Shown piece by piece: positions 24,556 to 32,197 of a stretch of 64,000 bases of DNA. The stretch is taken from assembly GCA_963703895.1 (NCBI GenBank), contig CAVPFX010000003.1:558001-622000 (forward strand), written 5' to 3'. This DNA is from VRUE01 sp963703895. Its GTDB lineage: Bacteria > Actinomycetota > Thermoleophilia > Solirubrobacterales > 70-9. The notes under the pieces were generated by a model. That model saw only the letters and a list, made by a program, of their open reading frames with translations. It was not told the origin of the DNA and made no database searches. The number at the start of each line of letters is the position of its first letter. Positions within the stretch are counted from its first letter, which is position 1. The position numbers and the translations under genes are program-made.

Positions 24556-25443
24556 TTAGGCGGTCGAAACATCCCAGACCGCACTGCGTAGGTTCTCCGC
24601 CGCCACCGCCGGATCCTCTGCCGCGGCAATACCGCGCGAAGCGGCAACCAGTGCCGATGCGGGCCCGGCGCTGAAGGCCGGGCCCAGCGCCTCGGGCCGT
24701 CCGCCCTGGGCGCCAACGCCGGGAATGAGGAAGATCGAGTGGGGCATCAGCGAGCGCAGGCGGCCGATGTGCTCGGGGGCAGTGGCGCCGACGACGGCGC
24801 CCATCCCGCTCAGCTCCCCGGAGCCGCGCAGTCGTGGCGAGAGGCCGTCGACCAGTTCGGCGAGGCGCTCGTGCAGGGGCTGCTCCGGCGTCGGCCGATC
24901 CTGGATGTCGGCGGCGCCGGGATTGCTCGTCCGCACCAGAGCGAAGACGCCGGCTCCAGCCGCCGCCGCCGCCGCGACCAGCGGCTCCAGCGCGTCGACG
25001 CCGAGCAGCGGATTGACGGTGAAGGCATCGGCGCCCAGCCCGGCGACCGGTCCCCAGGGAGTCGGCGTCTCGCCGACGAGGGCCTGGGCGTAGGCGGCAG
25101 CGGTGACCGGCACGTCGCCGCGCTTGCCGTCGGCGACGACCAGCAGTCCGGCGGCGCTGGCCGCCTCGCAAACCTCGGCGAGGGCGGCCCAGCCAGGCGC
25201 GCCCAGGCGCTCGAAGCAGGCCAGCTGGGGCTTGACCGCGACGCAGGCCGAGCCCGCTCGCTCGATCAGCGAACGACAGTGCGCGACCACCGCCCCGGCC
25301 GCAAGTTCAGCGGCCGTAGCGGTGGGAACGTCCGGCGCGGACCCGGAGAGCTTCGACGGATCCGGGTCGAGGCCGAGGCAGACCTGACTGTGGCGCTCTT
25401 CGACGAGCGCCGCCAGCCGATCCGCAAAGGGCTCCTGGCTCAG
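24556..25443 (-). CDS. pyrF: Orotidine 5'-phosphate decarboxylase (type 2), CTG start inferred
   Basis: GTG 25290 would give 244 residues, but conserved coding continues upstream: FADRLAALVEERHSQVCLGL and DPDPSKL, the standard N-terminus with the catalytic-site LGLDPDP. In that frame no ATG, GTG or TTG occurs before a stop inside hup. The only NTG codon near the right place is CTG 25443-25441, overlapping the hup TGA as CTGA, giving 295 residues. VADGKRGDVPVTAAAYAQAL holds the core active-site lysine and aspartates. It makes UMP from OMP. Confidence 0.88.
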   Translation of the reverse strand: MSQEPFADRLAALVEERHSQVCLGLDPDPSKLSGSAPDVPTATAAELAAGAVVAHCRSLIERAGSACVAVKPQLACFERLGAPGWAALAEVCEAASAAGLLVVADGKRGDVPVTAAAYAQALVGETPTPWGPVAGLGADAFTVNPLLGVDALEPLVAAAAAAGAGVFALVRTSNPGAADIQDRPTPEQPLHERLAELVDGLSPRLRGSGELSGMGAVVGATAPEHIGRLRSLMPHSIFLIPGVGAQGGRPEALGPAFSAGPASALVAASRGIAAAEDPAVAAENLRSAVWDVSTA

Positions 25444-25718
25444 CCTTTGACCTTGGACTTCAGCGCCGAACCGGCGGAGAAGCGAGGAACTTTGCCGCCC
25501 GGAATCGTGATCCGCTCACCGGTGCGCGGGTTCACACCCTGGCGCGGACCGCGCTCAGCGACGTGGAATTTGCCGAAGCCGGTGAAGCTGACTTCGCCAC
25601 CGCCGCTCAGCGTGTCCGTGATCGCGTCGAGCACGGCGTCAACCGCGTCGCTGGCTGCTTTCTTGCTGCCCAGCCGCTCGTCGCCTGCAAGTTGGTCCAG
25701 AAACTCAGCCTTAGTCAC
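25440..25718 (-). CDS. hup: HU-family DNA-binding protein
   Basis: A protein of 92 residues starting at GTG with GGAGGAG upstream. TKAEFLDQLAGDERLGSKKA, FTGFGKFHVAERGPRQGVNP and RTGERITIPGG are the HU signature and DNA-binding arm. It lacks the long lysine-rich tail of mycobacterial HupB. It is a nucleoid protein that bends DNA. The 100-base gap to pmbA upstream should hold its promoter; no clear hexamers were found. Confidence 0.95.
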   Translation of the reverse strand: MTKAEFLDQLAGDERLGSKKAASDAVDAVLDAITDTLSGGGEVSFTGFGKFHVAERGPRQGVNPRTGERITIPGGKVPRFSAGSALKSKVKG

Positions 25719-25818
25719 GTCGAAGCTCCTCCGTCGATGGGTGGTTTGAAATCGGCGGCAATCTAACAGTGGTCACGGCGTCAGAGGCGCCTGGGCGGCC
25801 TCTTAAGCCGCTTGGGAC

Positions 25819-27195
25819 TCAGGATCCCGCGACGGTCATCGCGCCGATCAGCAGCGACGGGGTCCTCACCGAGCCGCCGAAAGGCACCCAGCGCGAGTCG
25901 GCGCCGACCGCCCGCACGGCTCGCAGCATCGAGACCAGATCGCTGGCGATCGTGAACTCGCGCAGCGGCTCGGCGAGCTCGCCGCCACGGATGACCCGCC
26001 CAGAAGCGCCCACCGAGAAGACCCCGGAAACCGGGTTGACGCCCGAGTGCAGGCCGGCGACATCGGTGACGAGGACGCCGTCGCCCGCCTCGCGCAGAAG
26101 CTCCGCAAAGCTCAGCTCGCCGGGGGCGACGATCAGGTTGGAGGCCGAGACCGAGGGCTGCGAGCGGTAGCCGCTGCGACTGGCGTTGCCGCTCGAAGCA
26201 GCATCGCCGCGACGCGCCGTGTAGGTGTCGTAGAGGTAGGTGTGCAGCCTGCTGGCCTCGATCAGGGGCGTGCGGCGGCGCGGCACACCCTCGGCGTCGA
26301 ACGGCGCCGAGCCGAAGCCCTCCGGGTCGAGGCCGTCGTCGTGGAGCGCCAGCACCTCGTTGGCCACCTCATCGCCGAGCCGCTCGGCGAAGGGGGAGCG
26401 GCCGCGCTGAACCGCGCTGGCGGTCAGCCCCCCACCGATCAAGGCGATGAAGCTGGCCGCGACCGTCGGATCGACGACCACCGGGCAAGAGCGGGATTTC
26501 GGCTTGCCCGCGCCGATCATCGCCGCCGCGCGCTGGGCGCCCTCCTTGCCAATCGCGGTCGGATCGAGGACCGCCGGGCTGCGACCGAGGTCGAAGCCGA
26601 GCCCGGTCTCGCGGCCGGTGTCGCCCTCGGCGAGCGCCTGGACGTAGCCATAGCAACTGGAGCTCGAGTACTCGCCCTCGATGCCAAGCGAGGAGACGAT
26701 CGCGACGCCCTCGGCGGAGTCGGCGTAGACCGCCTGCTCGACGCCGGCGATGCGCGAGTCGGCGGCAAGCGCCGAGCGCTCGATCTCGAGGGTGAGCTCG
26801 GCGAGCCGGTCGGTCGACCACTCGGCCATCGTCGGATCGCTGAGCGCGATCTCCTCTTCCGGTGCGCCTTTTGCACCGTCCGCGTGCATAAGGCGCACCG
26901 GAGGGGCGGGCGGGCCGGCGAACTCGTCCTCGTCGGCAACCCGCGCCGCTTCCGCTGCCCGCTCGGCGAGTGCCGCAACCCCCGCCTCGGAGAGGTCGGT
27001 GCCGTAGGCGTAGCCAACCCGCTTGCCGATCCAGGCGCGGATGCCGACGCCACGCTGGGTGGCGGCGCTGAGGCTCTCGATCTCGCCGCCGTGGGCGCGC
27101 ACCTCACGGCCGCTGTCCTCGGCGGCATAAGCCTCGGCATCGCTGGCCCCCGCGGCAGTCGCCGCTTCGACCGCCCGTCGCGCCACCGCGATCAA
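25819..27195 (-). CDS. pmbA: TldE/PmbA-type subunit of the TldD/E protease
   Basis: A protein of 458 residues from TTG 27195, overlapping the tldD stop (TTGA). GVGIRAWIGKRVGYAYGTDL, CPVVVDPTVAASFIALIGGG and SNLIVAPGELSFAELLREAG follow the PmbA pattern. It lacks the HExxxH metal site, as expected for the TldE partner. The TldD/E heterodimer degrades unfolded peptides and processes some ribosomal peptides such as microcin B17. Residues PVRLMHADGAKGAP are encoded by an inverted repeat (26859-26903), probably an insertion. Confidence 0.9.
   Translation of the reverse strand: MIAVARRAVEAATAAGASDAEAYAAEDSGREVRAHGGEIESLSAATQRGVGIRAWIGKRVGYAYGTDLSEAGVAALAERAAEAARVADEDEFAGPPAPPVRLMHADGAKGAPEEEIALSDPTMAEWSTDRLAELTLEIERSALAADSRIAGVEQAVYADSAEGVAIVSSLGIEGEYSSSSCYGYVQALAEGDTGRETGLGFDLGRSPAVLDPTAIGKEGAQRAAAMIGAGKPKSRSCPVVVDPTVAASFIALIGGGLTASAVQRGRSPFAERLGDEVANEVLALHDDGLDPEGFGSAPFDAEGVPRRRTPLIEASRLHTYLYDTYTARRGDAASSGNASRSGYRSQPSVSASNLIVAPGELSFAELLREAGDGVLVTDVAGLHSGVNPVSGVFSVGASGRVIRGGELAEPLREFTIASDLVSMLRAVRAVGADSRWVPFGGSVRTPSLLIGAMTVAGS
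26859..26903. repeat. 19-bp inverted repeat in pmbA
   Basis: Arms 26859-26877 and 26885-26903 match at 18 of 19 positions around the loop CGTCCGC. It is in frame and lies between two conserved blocks of PmbA. Confidence 0.88.
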
Positions 27196-28577
27196 ACCTC
27201 GGTCCCCCCCACCGTCATCGCCTGGATGCGGACGTGGCCCTGGCCGGTTCCCACCGGCACCCGCTGGCCGGCCTTGCCGCAGACGCCGGTCTTGATCTCG
27301 AAGTCGTTGCCGACCGCATCGATCGCCGCCAGCGCCTCGAGGCAGTTGCCGATCAAGGTCGCGCCGCGACAGGGGCGGGTGACCTTGCCGCCCTCGATCA
27401 GGTAGCCCTCGGAGACGCCGAAGACGAAGTCACCGGTCGCCGGGTCGACCTGGCCGCCGGCAAAGGAGACGGCGTAGAAGCCGCGCTTGACCTCGGCGAT
27501 GATCGCCTCCGGCTCGGCGTCGCCGGGGGCGATGTAGGTGTTGGTCATGCGCGGGACCGGCAGGTGGCGGAAGCTCTCGCGGCGGCCGTTGCCGGTCGGG
27601 GCAACGGCGTCGCGGCGCGCGGTGACGCCGTCGTAGAGGAAGGCGGTCAGGCGCCCGTCCTCGATCACACGCGTCTTCTGGGTCGGCACGCCCTCGTCGT
27701 CGATCGCGTCGCTCCCCCACTCGTTCGGCAGGCGGCCGTCGTCATAGGCCGTGAGCAGCGGCTGCGCCACCTGCTCGCCGAGCTTGCCGACGTAGACGCT
27801 GGCGCCCTTCTGGATGTGGTCGGCCTCGAGGCCGTGGCCGGTCATCTCGTGAAAGAGGACCCCGCCGAAGCCGCCGCCAACGACCACCGGCATCGAGCCG
27901 GCCGGCGCCGGACCGGCGTCGAGCAGGGTCAATGCCTTGCGCGCGGCGTCAGCGGCGATCGAGCCCGGGTCTTCTTCGAAGAGCTCGAAGCCGCGGTGCG
28001 CACCCAGCGTCTCGGCCCCGGTCTCGACCAGGCCCTCGCGGCGCGCCACCGCCTGGGCGCCGATGCGAGTACGGGTGCGGTCATCCCCGGTGAAAAGACC
28101 CTCGGAGTTGGCGACGCTGACCTCGCGCCGCACCTCCGCGTAGGAGGCAGTGAACTGGGCGATCTCAGCACCCGCGCCGCGGCCGCGCTCGTCAAGCTCG
28201 CGCAGCAGGGCCGCCTTGCGCTCGGCAGGCACATCGGCGGGCGGCACCTCGATCGGCAGCGGCGTGGTCTCGATCGCCCGCAGCGGCCGTGGCTCGGTGC
28301 GCTCGGCGCGCAGTGCCGCGGCCGCTTCGCCGGCGGCGCGCTCGATGTCGGCGGGATCGAGCCCGTCGACGTGTGAGAAGTAGGTGGTCCCGCCGCTGAT
28401 CACCCGCACCCCGGCCCCCGCCGCCGCGCCAGCCTGAACCGCTTCGACCCGGGACTCGTCGATCGCCATCGTCAGCCCGGCGTTGCGTTCGGCGAAGACC
28501 TCGGCGAACTCGCCACCGTTGGCCAGCGCCGCGGCGAGGACGCGCTCGGCGACCTCGGGCTCGATCAGGCCGCTCAC
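27192..28577 (-). CDS. tldD: TldD metalloprotease subunit
   Basis: A protein of 461 residues. GGFGGVLFHEMTGHGLEAD contains the HExxxH zinc motif; MTNTYIAPGDAEPEAIIAEV, GFYAVSFAGGQVDPATGDFV and GKAGQRVPVGTGQGHVRI are further TldD blocks. It is the catalytic half of the TldD/E protease. Overlaps with pmbA (4 bases) and the small upstream gene (4 bases) suggest one operon. The PqqD-like cassette at 1.4-4.8 kb is too far away to claim a link. Confidence 0.94.
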   Translation of the reverse strand: MSGLIEPEVAERVLAAALANGGEFAEVFAERNAGLTMAIDESRVEAVQAGAAAGAGVRVISGGTTYFSHVDGLDPADIERAAGEAAAALRAERTEPRPLRAIETTPLPIEVPPADVPAERKAALLRELDERGRGAGAEIAQFTASYAEVRREVSVANSEGLFTGDDRTRTRIGAQAVARREGLVETGAETLGAHRGFELFEEDPGSIAADAARKALTLLDAGPAPAGSMPVVVGGGFGGVLFHEMTGHGLEADHIQKGASVYVGKLGEQVAQPLLTAYDDGRLPNEWGSDAIDDEGVPTQKTRVIEDGRLTAFLYDGVTARRDAVAPTGNGRRESFRHLPVPRMTNTYIAPGDAEPEAIIAEVKRGFYAVSFAGGQVDPATGDFVFGVSEGYLIEGGKVTRPCRGATLIGNCLEALAAIDAVGNDFEIKTGVCGKAGQRVPVGTGQGHVRIQAMTVGGTEV

Positions 28578-28798
28578 GGCTTCGGCCGCTTCCCGGCGAC
28601 CTCGATCAGCCGCCCGGCCGCAACGAAGAGCTCGGCACCGACGAGCGAGTCCCCCGCGTGGTCGCCGGCCCGGCCTTCGGAGTAGTAGAGGCGGGCGAAG
28701 GGCTGGCGGGAGACGCGGCGGCGGCGCATGTAAGCGGCGGCCTCGTCGGCGTAGCCGGAGACGCGGTCGAGCAGGATGCGATGGGGCTTAGGCGGCAT
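28574..28798 (-). CDS. Small conserved-looking protein upstream of tldD
   Basis: A protein of 74 residues from ATG 28798 (MPPKPHRILLDRVSGYADEA). It is basic at the N-terminus with an RRRRVSRQPFARLYYSEG stretch. I do not recognise a family. It overlaps the upstream gene by 11 bases and tldD by 4, which is the main reason to believe in it. Confidence 0.6.
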   Translation of the reverse strand: MPPKPHRILLDRVSGYADEAAAYMRRRRVSRQPFARLYYSEGRAGDHAGDSLVGAELFVAAGRLIEVAGKRPKP

Positions 28799-29183
28799 CG
28801 CGCCCCTTGCCGTCGCCACCCTGGGCGAGATCGCGCAGCACCGAGCGCATGTCGAAGAAGAGCAGCGACGCCAGCGCGAAGCGGTCGGTCACCGCGATCG
28901 CCGCCAGCCCTTCGTGGCGCACCGCGAAAACCTCGCCCTGCTCGGTGGCGATATGAGCCTGCTCGACCGGCTCGTCGCCGGCGCTGTCCGCGACCGCGAA
29001 CAGCGCGGCGACGTCCTCGCGCCAGCGCTCGGGCCGGTCGCTGGCGGCGAGGATCGCGCCGCCGGACTCGAGTATCGCGCCGCCGCGCAGGTCGGGCGAC
29101 ATCTCGGTCAGATAGGCCAGCGCACTCGCCGCCGAATCGGCCGATACAACCGCGCTCGTCTCACCGTCGGGCATCTCGGCCAA
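28788..29183 (-). CDS. Small protein, possibly roadblock/LC7-like
   Basis: A protein of 131 residues. LRGGAILESGGAILAASDRP followed by an alternating alpha/beta pattern (EVFAVRHEGLAAIAVTDRFA) resembles roadblock/LC7 folds, which act as GTPase regulators. The match is by pattern only. No GTPase gene is adjacent. It is first in the run leading to tldD-pmbA. Confidence 0.6.
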   Translation of the reverse strand: MAEMPDGETSAVVSADSAASALAYLTEMSPDLRGGAILESGGAILAASDRPERWREDVAALFAVADSAGDEPVEQAHIATEQGEVFAVRHEGLAAIAVTDRFALASLLFFDMRSVLRDLAQGGDGKGRDAA

Positions 29184-29194
29184 AATAGCGACCC

Positions 29195-29344
29195 GTGTCC
29201 CTGGCCCGAGCTTCCTGGATCACCGTCGTCTCGATCTGCGCGATCGCCGTGGTCCTATTCGCGATCAGCGGCTACACCGGCTACTCGATCACCGTGGGCG
29301 CCGTCGGCCTCGCCGCGGCGGTCAACCTCCTGCCAAGCCCCTGA
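29195..29344 (+). CDS. Very small two-helix membrane protein
   Basis: An open frame of 49 residues from GTG 29195 to TGA 29344. Two hydrophobic helices (WITVVSICAIAVVLFAISGY and ITVGAVGLAAAVNLL) are joined by a short Gly/Tyr turn. It is divergent from the roadblock-like gene 11 bases away and overlaps the tail of the next convergent gene by 23 bases. Codon third positions are GC-rich as in real genes. No family is recognised. Confidence 0.5.
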   Translation: MSLARASWITVVSICAIAVVLFAISGYTGYSITVGAVGLAAAVNLLPSP

Positions 29345-30047
29345 GGCCCGGCTCGGAGAATCGGAGGTTCCCTCCCCACCGCGCCGCCAACTGACGAAGC
29401 GCGTCATCCAGCTCGAGCAGCTCTTCCGCCTCGCCGACCAACAGATAGGCAACCCGCGTGCTGTAGACCGCCGCTGCCCCCACGCCCGGCAGGCTCTGCT
29501 GGACGCGATCGAGCAACTGGGCGACATATGCCGCACGCTGAACCCTGGGGAAGTGCTGATAGACCACCGCCAGGTGCCCGTCGGAGATCGCCCGGCGCAG
29601 CTCGTCGAGATACAGGTAGCGTCGCGACCCTCGCTTTCCCTTGCCGACGCTCGCCACCTCCAGGCCGTTGTCGGGATCGAAGAAGACGAGCGCTCTGCTC
29701 GGCAACCCCTCCCACAGCTCGCTGAAATAGGCGAGCCGCGACTCTGCGAAGTCGTCGAGGGGGCGGCTGAAGTAGAAGGAGCACGGCATCAGCCGAGCCG
29801 ACTCGACCGCGGTCACATCGCGGCTGCCGACGGCGATCATGGTGCTCAAGCCGTCGTACAGGACGGGATCGAGCTCGCGGTACTCCTGCGGACGACTGAG
29901 GTATGCCGTCAGGTTGCCGTCGCTGCTGCCGTCGTCCTCGGTCAGCATCCAGCACACCGCCAGGTCCCGGTCGGACCGGGACGCCAGAGCGCGCAGGATC
30001 GAGTACTTGAAGTAGTCGTTTATGTCTCCCACATACTGGTTCTTCAC
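29322..30047 (-). CDS. Uncharacterised conserved protein (MKNQYxGDxNDY family)
   Basis: A protein of 241 residues from GTG 30047. The N-terminus MKNQYVGDINDYFKYSILRA, then CWMLTEDDGSSDG, LVFFDPDNGLEVASVGKG and VYQHFPRVQRAAYV, are blocks I remember from a widespread uncharacterised family, often in mobile or defence-rich regions. No catalytic motif is certain; the DPDNG block with acidic neighbours could be a nuclease or nucleotide site. It diverges from the PurZ-like/dCTP-deaminase-like pair with a 102-base gap. Confidence 0.7.
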   Translation of the reverse strand: MKNQYVGDINDYFKYSILRALASRSDRDLAVCWMLTEDDGSSDGNLTAYLSRPQEYRELDPVLYDGLSTMIAVGSRDVTAVESARLMPCSFYFSRPLDDFAESRLAYFSELWEGLPSRALVFFDPDNGLEVASVGKGKRGSRRYLYLDELRRAISDGHLAVVYQHFPRVQRAAYVAQLLDRVQQSLPGVGAAAVYSTRVAYLLVGEAEELLELDDALRQLAARWGGNLRFSEPGLRGLAGG

Positions 30048-30149
30048 GCCTCAACCGTCGCGCATGAGGCGGACAGGGCCGGCTGCATCGGTTGTCCGAG
30101 TCCGGCTCTACGCTGGAAGCGTCACCCGAGTCGTCCGAGGAGGTTCCAC

Positions 30150-31187
30150 ATGTCTGTCACGGTCGTAGTCGGTGGCCAGTTCGGCTCCGAGGGAAAGGGC
30201 AAGGTTGCGCAGCAGCTGGCCCGCGAACGGGGTGCCACGGCAGCCGTCCGCGTCGGCGGATCGAACTCGGGCCACACTGGCATCGCGCCCGACGGGAGCG
30301 TCGATGTCCTGCGTCAGCTCCCCACCGCCGCCCTGGAGCCCGACGTCAAGTGCGTTCTGCCCGCCGGCTTCTACCTGGATACCGGCCTCCTCCTCGCCGA
30401 GATCGAGCGCACGGGAATCGAGCCCGACCGGCTCCTGATCGACGAAGGGGCCTTCCTGATCGGCCCCGAGGACCTCGAGGCCGAGTCTGCCAGCGACCTG
30501 CGGCAACGAATCGGATCGACCTGCAGCGGCACCGGGGCCGCCGTGGCGCGACGAGTTGCGCGACGCGCGGAGAGCGACCTGGCGTCCTCCTCGAGAGAGC
30601 TTCGACCGTACATCGGCAGCGCTTCCGAGTTCCTGCGCGATTGCCTCGATCGCGACGAACGGGTGATCCTCGAGGGCACTCAGGGCTTCGGCCTCTCGCT
30701 ACTGCACTCAAAGCACTTTCCCCGCGTCACCAGCAGGGACACCACCGCGGCCTCGGCCCTTTCCGAGACAGGGCTCAGCCCACTCGACGTCGACGAGGTC
30801 GTACTCGTCCTACGCGCGTTCCCGATTCGGGTGGCGGGCAATTCCGGCCCCTTCGACAGCGAGGAGATTGACTGGGCGACGGTGGCCCGGGAAGGGGGGC
30901 ACACAGACGATCTGACCGAGTACACCTCGGTCACCCAACGCGTCCGTCGGGTTGGCAGGTTCGATCCCGCCCTGGTCCGCCAGGCGATCGCGGTAAACCG
31001 ACCCTCGACCATCGTCCTCAATCACGTCGATCACATCGACGCCGCCGCGCGAGATGGAGTCCTAACCGATCGCGCCCGGTCCTTCGTAGCGGAAGTCGCC
31101 GAGCAGATCGGACAGCGAGTGGACCTCGTCGGCCTCGGCCCGGACTCGCTGGTGCCGGCTGGCGATGGCCTGGTCCTGGCTGCGTAG
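30150..31187 (+). CDS. PurZ-like adenylosuccinate synthetase family protein
   Basis: A protein of 345 residues, about 85 shorter than housekeeping PurA, with AGGAGG seven bases before ATG 30150. The P-loop region reads VVVGGQFGSEGKGK: a serine replaces the catalytic aspartate of PurA (GDEGKGK). GGSNSGHT keeps the catalytic histidine; SRDTTAASALSETGLSP and TSVTQRVRRVGRFDPALVRQ align with the IMP and aspartate loops; the guanine motif TKxD is changed to NHVD. The same Asp-to-Ser change marks, as I recall, phage PurZ, which makes the 2-aminoadenine precursor from dGMP. A bacterial accessory role is inferred. Confidence 0.85.
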   Translation: MSVTVVVGGQFGSEGKGKVAQQLARERGATAAVRVGGSNSGHTGIAPDGSVDVLRQLPTAALEPDVKCVLPAGFYLDTGLLLAEIERTGIEPDRLLIDEGAFLIGPEDLEAESASDLRQRIGSTCSGTGAAVARRVARRAESDLASSSRELRPYIGSASEFLRDCLDRDERVILEGTQGFGLSLLHSKHFPRVTSRDTTAASALSETGLSPLDVDEVVLVLRAFPIRVAGNSGPFDSEEIDWATVAREGGHTDDLTEYTSVTQRVRRVGRFDPALVRQAIAVNRPSTIVLNHVDHIDAAARDGVLTDRARSFVAEVAEQIGQRVDLVGLGPDSLVPAGDGLVLAA

Positions 31188-31222
31188 AGCGGATACCGAG
31201 CGGGACCAGCCGAGTCGACCCG

Positions 31223-32197
31223 ATGCCTTCCCTCCTCTCGAGCGAAGCAGAAGCGCGCGCCAAGTTCGCCGCAACGAAGAGCGCCGATCCATTTCCAGAG
31301 ATACCGCCGGCCCTGCTCAATACCGCGGACCTCACCGACTACATCGCCGCCACCGGGATGATTTACCCCTTTGAGATCCCCGATCCGCCGGAGAAGGCTC
31401 TCAAGCCGGCTTCGTGCGCCATCCCCGTCGGCGGAGAATGGTTGTACTGGCCCCCCACCAGCGAGTCGAACGATCCGGCCGGCTACTCCGGCGTCCTCGA
31501 ACCGGGGCAGGACCTCTGGCTCAAACCCAACTCGATCGTGTACGTCACCCTCGCCCCTCAATTTCGGATCCCCGACTACATCGCGGCTCGCTACAACCTT
31601 CGGATCAAGCACATCTACCGGGGAATCCTGGTCGGCACCGGACCTCTGGTCGATCCCGGTTTCGATGGCCAGCTCTCGGTCCCGCTGCACAATCTGACCT
31701 CCAACCCCTATCGGATCCGGGGTGGCGAGCCACTCGTCTGGATGGAGTTCACCAAGCTCAGCCCTCACACGACCTGGGAAAAGCCCCCCGCCAACGTGCC
31801 GGTCCGGAAAGGGAGATACGTGGCCTTCCCCAGCCACAAGCTCGAGCGTCGGACCGTTCGCGACTACGTCCAGCACGCCCACGACGGCTCGATTCGAAGC
31901 TCGATTCCGGAGCAGATCGAAGGTGCCCGCGAGGCCGCGAAAAGCGCCGAGGGGCAGGTGAAGACGTTTCGCAATCTCTCGATAGTCGGGGCCCTGGCGC
32001 TCGTGATCGGCATCCTGGCGCTTACCTACCAGGCCCTCGATTTCGTCAGCAACACCACGGGGGACAACGCGGCTCCGCCGGGATGTCCTGCGTCTGCAGG
32101 GGAAGTCTCAGACCAACGCGAAGCCCTGCGGCTGTGCGCAAGCGCAGGCGGCGCCACGCTGCGCATCCGCTGCATCGGCGAGCTGGCAGGGTCCTAA
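31223..32197 (+). CDS. Membrane-tethered dCTP deaminase/dUTPase-fold protein
   Basis: A protein of 324 residues starting 36 bases after the PurZ-like stop. Residues about 90-185 form a dUTPase-like core: IPDYIAARYNLRIKHIYRGI, then TGPLVDPGFDGQLSVPLHNL and PYRIRGGEPLVWMEF. The glutamate that follows this loop in dCTP deaminase is not seen (SVPLHN), so deaminase activity is uncertain. Residues 225-250 look helical, residues 253-275 form one transmembrane segment, and about 45 residues with three cysteines follow. A membrane-anchored member is unusual. It overlaps the CDF gene tail by 4 bases. Confidence 0.8.
   Translation: MPSLLSSEAEARAKFAATKSADPFPEIPPALLNTADLTDYIAATGMIYPFEIPDPPEKALKPASCAIPVGGEWLYWPPTSESNDPAGYSGVLEPGQDLWLKPNSIVYVTLAPQFRIPDYIAARYNLRIKHIYRGILVGTGPLVDPGFDGQLSVPLHNLTSNPYRIRGGEPLVWMEFTKLSPHTTWEKPPANVPVRKGRYVAFPSHKLERRTVRDYVQHAHDGSIRSSIPEQIEGAREAAKSAEGQVKTFRNLSIVGALALVIGILALTYQALDFVSNTTGDNAAPPGCPASAGEVSDQREALRLCASAGGATLRIRCIGELAGS

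Noticed and set aside
30150..31187. Annotation as the housekeeping adenylosuccinate synthetase
   Set aside because: Too short, with Ser at the catalytic Asp position and an altered guanine-binding motif.
31223..32197. Plain annotation as dCTP deaminase
   Set aside because: The expected catalytic Glu after the PGFDG loop is not seen and there is a membrane anchor; only the fold is claimed.
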